Below, piece after piece: positions 1-4,534 of a stretch of 6,521 bases of DNA (positions are counted from its first letter, which is position 1; each line of letters begins with the position of its first letter). This stretch comes from Holosporales bacterium (GTDB lineage: Bacteria; Pseudomonadota; Alphaproteobacteria; RUG11792). Location: positions 1-6,521 of the forward strand of contig JAIROR010000106.1 of the NCBI GenBank assembly GCA_031257415.1. The letters are read 5' to 3'. Both the position numbers and the translations under genes were made by a program. The notes below the pieces were generated by a model. That model had not been told where the DNA came from, did no database searches, and worked only from the letters and a program-made list of their open reading frames with translations.

Positions 1-131
1 CCTGGTTAACCCAGCGCAATCTCCAGGAAAAGAGAGCCCGCAGGAACAGGTATCAATAATATTGTAGCACACTTTTTTATTTTTATGCAAGAAAAATTTT
101 TGTCCCATCTTTGTCCCATAAGAAAAATTAC
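1..131 (-). repeat. Promoter/leader repeat, left copy
   Basis: This stretch matches the reverse complement of 3788-3917 over nearly its whole length. I count about ten substitutions, plus an 11-bp tandem duplication of the TTTGTCCCAT segment that is present only here (near 102-120). It contains a promoter-like pair reading leftwards out of the window and a conserved transcribed part ending in a CTGGGTTAACCAGG block. Differences cluster at 17-33, the apex of a predicted hairpin. The copy begins at or before base 1, so its outer edge cannot be seen. It is probably a dispersed element of this genome; whether it is mobile is unknown. Confidence 0.8.
61..90 (-). promoter_or_regulatory. Sigma70-like promoter in left repeat
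   Basis: On the minus strand TTGCAT (85-90) is followed after 18 bases by TACAAT (61-66), with A/T tracts upstream. The same pair, with a TATCAT -10, is kept in the inverted copy at 3828-3857. It would drive transcription leftwards off the window, so its target is not visible. Confidence 0.5.
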
Positions 132-200
132 TGAGAAAAAATTGGGGAAAAAATTGCTCCACGGGAAAATTTCCTCCACGAAACTGAAACCCATCGCGAC

Positions 201-290
201 CCAGCGGCGGTAGCAATTCCTTAATATTTCCTTAACAAGGGTTGAGACAGCAATCCAGCGGCAGCAACAATTCCTTAATATTTCCTTAAC
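201..290. repeat. 54-bp tandem duplication (two copies)
   Basis: A 36-bp core starting CCAGCGGC and ending TTTCCTTAAC occurs at 201-236 and again at 255-290, a period of 54 bp, with only a few differences. A degenerate third copy may lie just to the left (181-200). The period is a multiple of three, so the minus frame running out of the transposase remnant stays open across it. Confidence 0.8.
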
Positions 291-299
291 AGAGCTGAA

Positions 300-593
300 G
301 TCGTTAGCATGAAGATCGTTTTGCACTAGGGCGCCTGAAAATTGTTTATATTCACGAACATGAATGCTTACTGTGTTCTCATCGACAAGTAAAATTCTGG
401 CAATCTCCCTGTACTGACAGCCCTCGTCGGCCGTAAGAACTGCCTTAATTCACAAGTACGACCACACTGTTTCAGATCTATGCTGCCTCTTGAGCTCGAC
501 ACGCTCTTGCTCTGTTAAAAAGCCACTGTCCTTCTCAGATCCAACCAACTTTCGCTCTCTCAAAAATTCCTCATTTACGGGAATATTTATAAC
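300..593 (-). pseudogene. IS630-family transposase, N-terminal remnant
   Basis: The minus-strand translation reads like the N-terminus of IS630-family transposases. First comes a segment RKLVGSEKDSGFLTEQER. Next is the helix-turn-helix core IKAVLTADEGCQYREIA with RILLVDENTVSIHVREY. An in-frame TGA (450-452) interrupts it just before the IKAVL helix, where family members usually carry an RxxDRIK-type motif. There is no good start codon, because a TAA lies at 609-611. After about residue 95 the family similarity stops and the frame runs into the 54-bp repeat and the left repeat. The DDE catalytic domain is absent. The copy is dead; it may be related to the source of the TA-flanked elements in this window, but that is inference. 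Confidence 0.75.
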
Positions 594-682
594 GCACTTC
601 TGAGCGAATTAAAAGAACTAAAAAACTTTTGACAAGCTCTTTATGTTTGGGTGTATACGCGATGAACTGTCACAATGGACTA

Positions 683-711
683 TTGACCGAAGCCCCGGCA
701 TATGAGATAAT
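683..711 (+). promoter_or_regulatory. rpsD promoter
   Basis: TTGACC (683-688), a 17-base spacer and GATAAT (706-711) form a strong sigma70-type promoter. The start would fall near 717-719, giving a leader of about 40 nt before rpsD. A second TTGACA at 629-634 lacks an equally good -10. The bases just after the -10, TAAGTGGTGT (713-722), recur after the -10-like site at 2546-2551. Confidence 0.65.
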
Positions 712-756
712 ATAAGTGGTGTGTGTTTTTTTAAGTTGAGATCAAGAGTTTTATTT

Positions 757-1371
757 ATGACGAAGAGAGTGCAGGCTAAGTACAAAATCGACAGAAGGCT
801 TCGGGTTAACCTGTGGGGCCGGCCGAAGAGCCCGTTCAATACTAGGAATTACGGTCCTGGACAGCATGGAGTCAACAGATCAAAGCCATCTGATTATTGT
901 TTGCAATTGCACGCCAAGCAGAAGCTTAAGGGATACTATGGCAATATTGGAGAAAAGCAGTTCAGACGTATATACAAAGAGGCAAACAGGCGAAGGGGAA
1001 ATACTTCGGAAAATCTTGTGGAGCTTCTGGAAAGAAGGTTAGATGCCGTTGTTTATCGTATGAAGTTTGCCATTACTGTTTTTGCGGCCCGTCAATTAGT
1101 TAATCACGGGCATGTTGCAGTCAATGGCAAGAGAGTTGATATTCCGTCATATACGTTGAAAGACGGAGATGAAGTCTCTGTAATTGGAAAGATGAGCGAG
1201 AATGCGAACGTTTTGACGGCGCTTGCCAGCGGAGAACGCGATTTCCCGGATTATGTGGCAGTTGAAGAAAAGAAGGCAAAAGGAAAGTTCATCAGAGCCC
1301 CGAAGTTTGTCGATATCCCGTATCCTGTCGAGATGGAACCGAATCTCGTTGTCGAGTTCTATTCAAGATAG
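757..1371 (+). CDS. rpsD: 30S ribosomal protein S4
   Basis: This is S4, a primary 16S rRNA-binding protein that nucleates assembly of the small-subunit body; in many bacteria it also represses its own mRNA. The 204-aa product is full length for an alphaproteobacterial S4. Residues 1-93 form the S4 N-terminal domain, with the NYGPGQHG motif at 31-38 and no zinc-binding cysteine cluster. Residues 94-154 form the S4 RNA-binding domain ([13 protein letters not shown], then [11 protein letters not shown]). The C-terminus [11 protein letters not shown] is highly conserved. The ATG at 757 was chosen because the family starts MTKR; an upstream in-frame ATG at 721 would add 12 atypical residues. An AGAG Shine-Dalgarno lies at 745-748. 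It stands alone, without the rpsM-rpsK-rpoA cluster, as in many alphaproteobacteria. A mobile element begins about 17 bp after the stop. Confidence 0.97.
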   Translation: MTKRVQAKYKIDRRLRVNLWGRPKSPFNTRNYGPGQHGVNRSKPSDYCLQLHAKQKLKGYYGNIGEKQFRRIYKEANRRRGNTSENLVELLERRLDAVVYRMKFAITVFAARQLVNHGHVAVNGKRVDIPSYTLKDGDEVSVIGKMSENANVLTALASGERDFPDYVAVEEKKAKGKFIRAPKFVDIPYPVEMEPNLVVEFYSR

Positions 1372-1388
1372 TTGGCGGATGGGATGTA

Positions 1389-1642
1389 TACTCAAATCGA
1401 TAAGGGATTGGGGATTTCTCCGGGCAAAGGATATCCATGACAATCTGCCAACAGAGAATGTTTATGGCAACTTGCCAACAGAGGATATCCATGACAATCT
1501 GCCAACAGAGAATGTTTATGGCAACTTGCCAGCAGAGGATATTTATGACAACTTGCCAACAGAGAATATTTATGACAACTTGCCAACAGGGAATATTTAT
1601 GGCAACTTGTCTCCTCTTCGGGAACCTTTTGGTGAAGGCGTA
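1389..1642. mobile_element. MITE-like element A with amplified core
   Basis: A degenerate relative of elements B and C. Its left end is TACTCAAATCGATAAGGGAT and its right part reads TCTCCTCTTCGGG, then CTTTTGGTG, ending GCGTA. The right half matches element B base for base over much of its length. TA dinucleotides flank it (1387-1388 and 1643-1644), and the right TA is shared with element B. The body is 254 bp; removing six 27-bp units leaves about 92 bp, the size of elements B and C. So it appears to be a normal element whose centre was tandemly amplified. It lies about 17 bp downstream of the rpsD stop. No protein is convincingly encoded. Confidence 0.6.
1430..1616. repeat. 27-bp minisatellite, six units plus a partial
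   Basis: Units start at 1430, 1457, 1484, 1511, 1538 and 1565, with a partial from 1592. The consensus is near AATATTTATGGCAACTTGCC followed by AACAGAG. Units 1 and 3 are identical and units 2 and 4 differ at one base, so the newest event was a 54-bp duplication. Units 2 and 4 contain a perfect dyad TGGCAACTTGCCA (1465-1477 and 1519-1531); the other units carry decayed forms. Because 27 is divisible by three, frames stay open on both strands and give nonapeptide repeats such as DNLPTENVYG; I take these as a by-product. Confidence 0.9.
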
Positions 1643-1644
1643 TA

Positions 1645-1748
1645 TACCCAATCGACAAAAGATTATGGAATTTTTTTCCAACCCGGAATTCCCCGGAAAT
1701 ACCAATGGCAACTTGCCTCCTCTTCGGGGATCTTTTGGCGTTTGGGTA
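1645..1748. mobile_element. MITE-like palindromic element B
   Basis: A 104-bp body with terminal inverted repeats: left TACCCAATCGACAAAAGAT, right end complementary at 17 of 19 positions (ATCTTTTGGCGTTTGGGTA). TA dinucleotides flank it at 1643-1644 and 1749-1750. The interior keeps the family core TGGCAACTTGCC (1706-1717) and CTCCTCTTCGG. It matches element C in the opposite orientation. The whole unit can fold into one long hairpin in RNA, so it might act as a terminator between rpsD and lolA. It has no coding capacity. Confidence 0.75.
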
Positions 1749-1892
1749 TAGAGCAGTGTTTCTGTCGGTTTCGTTCTTGCATGGAGCATGATGTGATGCA
1801 GAGTTCCGCTCGCTGCTGCAGGTGTCTCTCCGAGAAGATGTTGCCGCAATTTATTTGCGTTGCTATTTGAAGTGGTTTTGAAGGAATTTTAT

Positions 1893-2489
1893 ATGAAGTG
1901 TGTGGGATTCGCGTTGACTCTGTTGTTGTCGGCTAATTGCTTTGGTAAACCAGATATACGGTGCGTCAACACATATCTTAAGAACTTGAAGTATCTGGCC
2001 GCTGAATTCTCTCAGACGAGTGATCTTCCTAGAAAGCTTACTTGCAGTGGAAACATGTATATGAGCAAAGACAAGGATGAAAAGAAGAACAAAGCTGTAA
2101 ATAAGGCCAAAATTGAATATACCGATCCTAAATACAGAAATATTTTAATACGTGACGATATCATCACAACCACCGACCAGAGGACTGGCAAAAGGGGTTC
2201 GCATTCGATATCAAGGAATTCGATATATTCCATTTTAAAAGGAGATATCGATCTTTCAAAGGAGAATTGTTCGCTGAGGGGAGGGATAGGAAATACTTTG
2301 GAGGTGACTGTGAGTATTTCAAAGGAGTCATCAATAACTCTTCTTTTTTCAAAATACAGCAATGGTAATATAAAAAATCTCGAAGGGTGGACAATTCGCG
2401 AATCTAACGGCAATGAAATTTGCCTGCGCTTCGTGAAGGGCAAGTTCTTTGTAAACGATAAAACCAAGATTCCTGACGGTATATTTTAA
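1893..2489 (+). CDS. lolA: Outer-membrane lipoprotein carrier LolA
   Basis: This is probably LolA, the periplasmic chaperone that takes lipoproteins from LolCDE in the inner membrane to the outer membrane. The 198-aa length is usual for the family. A signal peptide covers about residues 1-18 (LTLLLSANCFG); its cysteine is not in a lipobox. Residues 29-42 (YLKNLKYLAAEFSQ) match the LolA opening motif. IEYTDP (74-79) fits the strand after the usual PxxxRxxY segment, and LEGWTIRESNGNE (163-175) fits the conserved C-terminal strand pair. A lysine-rich stretch at 58-73 replaces the typical proline/arginine segment, so substrate handling may differ. The ATG at 1893 has AAGGAA at 1881-1886. No clear promoter is visible; readthrough from rpsD would have to pass elements A and B. 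The family call rests on motifs and length. Confidence 0.75.
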   Translation: MKCVGFALTLLLSANCFGKPDIRCVNTYLKNLKYLAAEFSQTSDLPRKLTCSGNMYMSKDKDEKKNKAVNKAKIEYTDPKYRNILIRDDIITTTDQRTGKRGSHSISRNSIYSILKGDIDLSKENCSLRGGIGNTLEVTVSISKESSITLLFSKYSNGNIKNLEGWTIRESNGNEICLRFVKGKFFVNDKTKIPDGIF

Positions 2490-2523
2490 TTTATGCACGA
2501 GCGATCACTTTTTTGTATATAAG

Positions 2524-2551
2524 TTTATTGAAAACTGGAGTAGAATATAAT
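2524..2551 (+). promoter_or_regulatory. Probable promoter of the 2664 gene
   Basis: A perfect TATAAT lies at 2546-2551, but the -35 is poor (TTTATT at 2524-2529, 16-base spacer). The -10 is followed by TAAGTGGTGT (2552-2561), the same string found after the rpsD -10. A small hairpin, AGTGG/CCACT, sits over the expected start. The leader would be about 105 nt. Confidence 0.35.
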
Positions 2552-2663
2552 TAAGTGGTGTCCACTGAGAAACGCCTCGGGTGACTACGGGTGGCGGAGG
2601 CCGTTTGCCGTTGTCCTTTGGATGTGTCGCGCGTGGGCAGAATATGGATTGGGAATAACGAAA

Positions 2664-3386
2664 ATGAAAAGTGTGGTGAAAATAGTGAAAATAGTAACAA
2701 TAGGATTAAGTGCAGTTTGTTTCCACTGCAGTGGCTATTGCGCTGGACACCTGGACGTTGGCGAAGCGGCTCTGCAAGAGCCTACCCCCAATGCTCTTGG
2801 TTCTGGTCTTGACGAAATGGTTGCCAATCGCATTCAAGAACAGATAGAGATGAAACGGACAGAAGTGGAATCCTATCAAGAAGAAATCCTCAAATGTCAG
2901 GAAGATATTAACGGAATCCAGGCCAAAATAAATAGAATGGTGGGGTGGGACGGTTTACCGATTCCCGATGAAACAATACATGTTGTTTACCCAGGAGGCC
3001 TTACGGGCGTCATCGAGATATTCTCTGATCCCGTTTCCCTTGTTACGGCTAAGACTGCCAAGGAAGAGGAGTTGGGGAAACTGAAAAAGGATATCGAGGA
3101 AAAAGACAAGAAGATTAGCGAGCTCAAGTATCTTTTGAAAGCCGATTCAAGCGCCAAGGATGTGCAACGCCAGAAAATTCAATTCCTTGTTAATGACTTC
3201 TTTAGTCAGATTGTTATCAATTACGAAGTAACTCCGGATGATATTGAACTGGGAAAAAATATCATCAACATAGCAAAGGGGGGTGACAATGAATTTTTGA
3301 AGAAAGAACTTTTGCTGTTGGATGAGATCGTGAAAGGAAATTTCAACGGAAATATCCTTCATGAGCTTGGCAAGATCTTTCAATAA
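2664..3386 (+). CDS. Secreted coiled-coil protein, function unknown
   Basis: I do not recognise the family. Starting at the ATG at 2664 the product is 240 aa. Residues 1-27 look like a Sec signal peptide: a lysine-containing n-region (KSVVKIVK), the hydrophobic core IVTIGLSAVCF, and cleavage probably near CSGYCA/G. Neither cysteine fits a lipobox, so the mature protein is likely periplasmic or exported. Residues about 50-92 are a charged helical coiled coil. Residues 93-128 are a globular insert with several glycines and prolines (GWDGLPIPDE, YPGGLTG). Residues 130-158 are a second coiled coil rich in K and E. The rest is helical and ends GNILHELGKIFQ. An upstream in-frame start at 2622 would put 14 atypical residues before the signal peptide. 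The Shine-Dalgarno is weak. It lies 174 bp after lolA on the same strand, probably with its own promoter. Confidence 0.7.
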   Translation: MKSVVKIVKIVTIGLSAVCFHCSGYCAGHLDVGEAALQEPTPNALGSGLDEMVANRIQEQIEMKRTEVESYQEEILKCQEDINGIQAKINRMVGWDGLPIPDETIHVVYPGGLTGVIEIFSDPVSLVTAKTAKEEELGKLKKDIEEKDKKISELKYLLKADSSAKDVQRQKIQFLVNDFFSQIVINYEVTPDDIELGKNIINIAKGGDNEFLKKELLLLDEIVKGNFNGNILHELGKIFQ

Positions 3387-3432
3387 GAGATGTTGAATTG
3401 ATCCCGATTACGAGTGTATTCATCAATTTTTG

Positions 3433-3695
3433 AATGGTGAATATTTCTCGCAAAACATTTTTGTTATAGTAAAAGAGATTATCCAACAGAATAGGGAGCT
3501 TGCAAGATGGCCAACGTAATGGTGAATATACCCGATCACCAAAAGATTACCAGAGAAGAGGCAAGTTGCTGTAGGTACTTCTGGCCGGGAAGATTCGTAA
3601 TCTTTTGTTGATTGGGTATATTTCTCGCAAAAACATTTTTGTTATAGTAAAAGAGATTATCCAACAGAATAGGGAGCTTGCAAGATGGCCAATGT
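3433..3695. repeat. 85-bp tandem duplication, second copy interrupted
   Basis: Unit 1 is 3433-3517. Unit 2 starts at 3518 with the same AATGGTGAA and ends at 3695, once the inserted element C and one TA (92 bp) are removed. The two differ by one extra A in an A-run and one C/T change near the end, so the duplication is recent. The unit contains ATTTTTGTTATAGTAAAAGA and a CTTGCAAG palindrome followed by ATGGCC. No gene is recognised in it. Confidence 0.9.
3529..3618. mobile_element. MITE-like palindromic element C, with TA duplication
   Basis: A 90-bp body starting TACCCGATCACCAAAAGATT and ending CTTTTGTTGATTGGGTA. The outer 22 bases of each end are complementary at 20 positions. TA flanks it at 3527-3528 and 3619-3620. 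The uninterrupted site, AATGGTGAA-TA-TTTCTCGC, is present in the neighbouring repeat unit (3433-3450), so insertion and TA duplication can be read directly. It is in the opposite orientation to element B and shares its core (GAGGCAAGTTGC here) and its termini. It has no coding capacity; a transposase acting in trans would have moved it. Confidence 0.85.
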
Positions 3696-3827
3696 GAAGC
3701 ATTATTCAACGGTCCCATTTCTGTTTCACATCTGTTTGAACTCATACAAAACGTGTGTTTTTAAAATTTTCTCTCTTTTAAAAATTCCTTTTTTTAAAAA
3801 TTTTTCTCATGGGACAAAAAAATTTTC

Positions 3828-3857
3828 TTGCATAAAAATAAAAAAGTGTGTTATCAT
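3828..3857 (+). promoter_or_regulatory. Sigma70-like promoter in right repeat
   Basis: TTGCAT (3828-3833), an 18-base spacer and TATCAT (3852-3857) form a promoter pair. Upstream at 3750-3827 lie A/T tracts that could act as an UP element. The start is expected near 3864, giving a leader of about 65 nt to the ATG at 3931. The same arrangement is kept in the left copy. Confidence 0.5.
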
Positions 3858-3867
3858 ATTATTGATA

Positions 3868-3917
3868 CCTGTTCCTGCGGGCTCTCTTTCCTTGGAAAGT
3901 CCGCTGGGTTAACCAGG
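3868..3917 (+). other. Structured leader hairpin in the repeat transcript
   Basis: The predicted RNA folds as an outer stem CCTG/CAGG (3868-3871 with 3914-3917), a stem GCGG/CCGC (3877-3880 with 3901-3904), and an apical stem CTTTC/GAAAG closing on CTTG (3886-3899). In the left copy the apex sequence changes but TCTC/GAGA and GCG/CGC pairs remain possible. The Shine-Dalgarno for the next ORF overlaps the outer stem's 3' strand, so folding could affect translation. It could equally be an untranslated small RNA. The fold was judged by eye, without an energy calculation. Confidence 0.4.
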
Positions 3918-3930
3918 AGGGGATTGGTGT

Positions 3931-4164
3931 ATGTTTCTTGGAATCCGAAAAAATAGCGGTCTCATGAAACCAATCAGTGGTAACTTTCGATCGGTTTTGC
4001 AGGATCGACACAGGATTGAGCCAGAATCGACACAGAATCAACCAAGGACGGTTTCTGAATTGATTTCAAAACATGTGAACTTTTGCACACGCGTAAAATC
4101 TCTGTTGCTTTCCAAGATGGCAAGTTCTTTGCTGCAAGACGTATGTTTTCAAAGTTACCCCTGA
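3931..4164 (+). CDS. Small ORF with strong RBS, function unknown
   Basis: A 77-aa ORF with no family I recognise. The case for translation is its context. AGGAGGGG (3915-3922) lies eight bases before the ATG, the strongest Shine-Dalgarno in the window, and a promoter and leader hairpin lie just upstream. Against it, the protein is polar with no clear domain (RHRIEPESTQNQPRTVSE in the middle), it contains a short DNA tandem repeat, and its end (LLLSKMASSLLQ) suggests no known fold. It may be a start captured by chance downstream of the repeat, or the 5' part of a decayed gene. It converges on the A-type carrier gene, leaving 42 bp between the two stops. Confidence 0.3.
   Translation: MFLGIRKNSGLMKPISGNFRSVLQDRHRIEPESTQNQPRTVSELISKHVNFCTRVKSLLLSKMASSLLQDVCFQSYP
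4002..4044. repeat. Short tandem repeat, about 21 bp x 2
   Basis: GGATCGACACAGGATTGAGC (from 4002) is followed by GAATCGACACAGAATCAACC (from 4024). The units are 22 and 21 bp and share ATCGACACAG. The repeat lies inside the small ORF and shifts frame between copies, which weakens the case that the ORF is under protein-level selection. Confidence 0.6.
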
Positions 4165-4206
4165 AAGCTCCAGGGCATCAACCAGAAGTGAATTGGCATT
4201 ACCACA

Positions 4207-4533
4207 TCACTTGGTTATCTGAAATGACTTTCCGCACCTGCATGTTGATACGGCGTCGTTGTTCAGAACTATAATTTCTGCCAGTAATCCCTGTTTTTTG
4301 TATACGGTTATGTTGCCCGTTACTTTGGGAACATCCTTTGAAATTGCTATGCTCAGGCCGGAGGACACATCGTAAATTGAGAAATCGTCTCCCAATGAAT
4401 GGCGATTTGCCTTGCCTATAGAAAGCATGTTTCCAGAGCACCCCGCCTCCACTATCGATATTGTGACAATCTCTTCGTTGAAGCAAGACCGCTTCAAAAA
4501 CAGAGCCGTTTCCTCGTCGATATTGATGATCAT
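4207..4533 (-). CDS. A-type iron-sulfur cluster carrier (HesB/IscA family)
   Basis: This is an IscA/ErpA/SufA-type carrier, a small cytosolic protein that holds a [Fe-S] cluster and passes it to apo-enzymes. From the ATG at 4533 the product is 108 aa, the family's usual size. The three family cysteines are present: Cys32 in EAGCSGN, and Cys98 and Cys100 in STCRCGKSF, with spacing close to that of E. coli IscA (35, 99, 101). The N-terminus MIINIDEETA fits the usual ITLTDAAA-like start. The central part is divergent, with SKDVPKVTGNITV where most members have DPxSxxxLxGxxIDY. An upstream in-frame ATG at 4569 would overlap mipZ and add 12 residues. The 4533 start is one base after the mipZ stop, which indicates translational coupling in one operon. 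Which subtype it is (IscA, ErpA or SufA) cannot be told here. Confidence 0.85.
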   Translation of the reverse strand: MIINIDEETALFLKRSCFNEEIVTISIVEAGCSGNMLSIGKANRHSLGDDFSIYDVSSGLSIAISKDVPKVTGNITVYKKQGLLAEIIVLNNDAVSTCRCGKSFQITK

Positions 4534-4534
4534 T

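Larger units (their letters stand above)
3788..3917 (+). repeat. Promoter/leader repeat, right copy
   Basis: Inverted partner of 1-131. The shared block includes ATGGGACAAAAA, TTGCATAAAAATAAAAAAGT, TTATTGATACCTGTTCCTGC and CTGGGTTAACCAGG. It lacks the extra TTTGTCCCATC present in the left copy. The two copies are about 3.7 kb apart and face outwards, enclosing rpsD, lolA and the coiled-coil gene. A Shine-Dalgarno begins within its last three bases. Confidence 0.85.

Noticed and set aside
629..657. TTGACA at 629-634 as a second rpsD promoter
   Set aside because: The -10 at 17 bases is TGTATA (poor) and the better TATACG needs a 19-base spacer; the promoter at 683-711 is much stronger.
640..658. 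TTTATGTTTGGGTGTATACG as a solo end of the MITE family
   Set aside because: It resembles the GTTTGGGTATA terminus, but an extra TG interrupts it and no partner end is visible nearby, so the match may be chance.
1292..1849. Minus-strand ORFs with SCHKYSLLA-type repeats
   Set aside because: They read the same minisatellite on the other strand and overlap the end of rpsD; openness is explained by the repeat.
1379..1870. 164-codon plus-strand ORF with nonapeptide repeats (DNLPTENVYG type)
   Set aside because: It coincides exactly with elements A and B and the 27-bp minisatellite. The unit length is a multiple of three, so other frames, including minus-strand ones, are open too. No RBS precedes the ATG, and no family is recognised.
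2574..2601. GCCTC/GAGGC stem in the leader of the 2664 gene as a riboswitch or attenuator
   Set aside because: There is a single five-pair stem with a long loop, no terminator and no conserved motif I can name.
3685..3912. 75-codon ORF ending in a peptide also encoded at the left edge (IPVPAGSL)
   Set aside because: The shared peptide comes from the inverted DNA repeat, which contains a promoter and hairpin; the rest is low-complexity A/T sequence.
4159..4175. Hairpin CCCTG/CAGGG between the converging genes as a terminator
   Set aside because: The stem is only five pairs and no U-tract follows on either strand.
4083..4274. Plus-strand ORF containing VAFQDGKFFAARRMFSKLPL
   Set aside because: It overlaps the end of the well-supported Fe-S carrier gene on the other strand, has no RBS, and matches no family.
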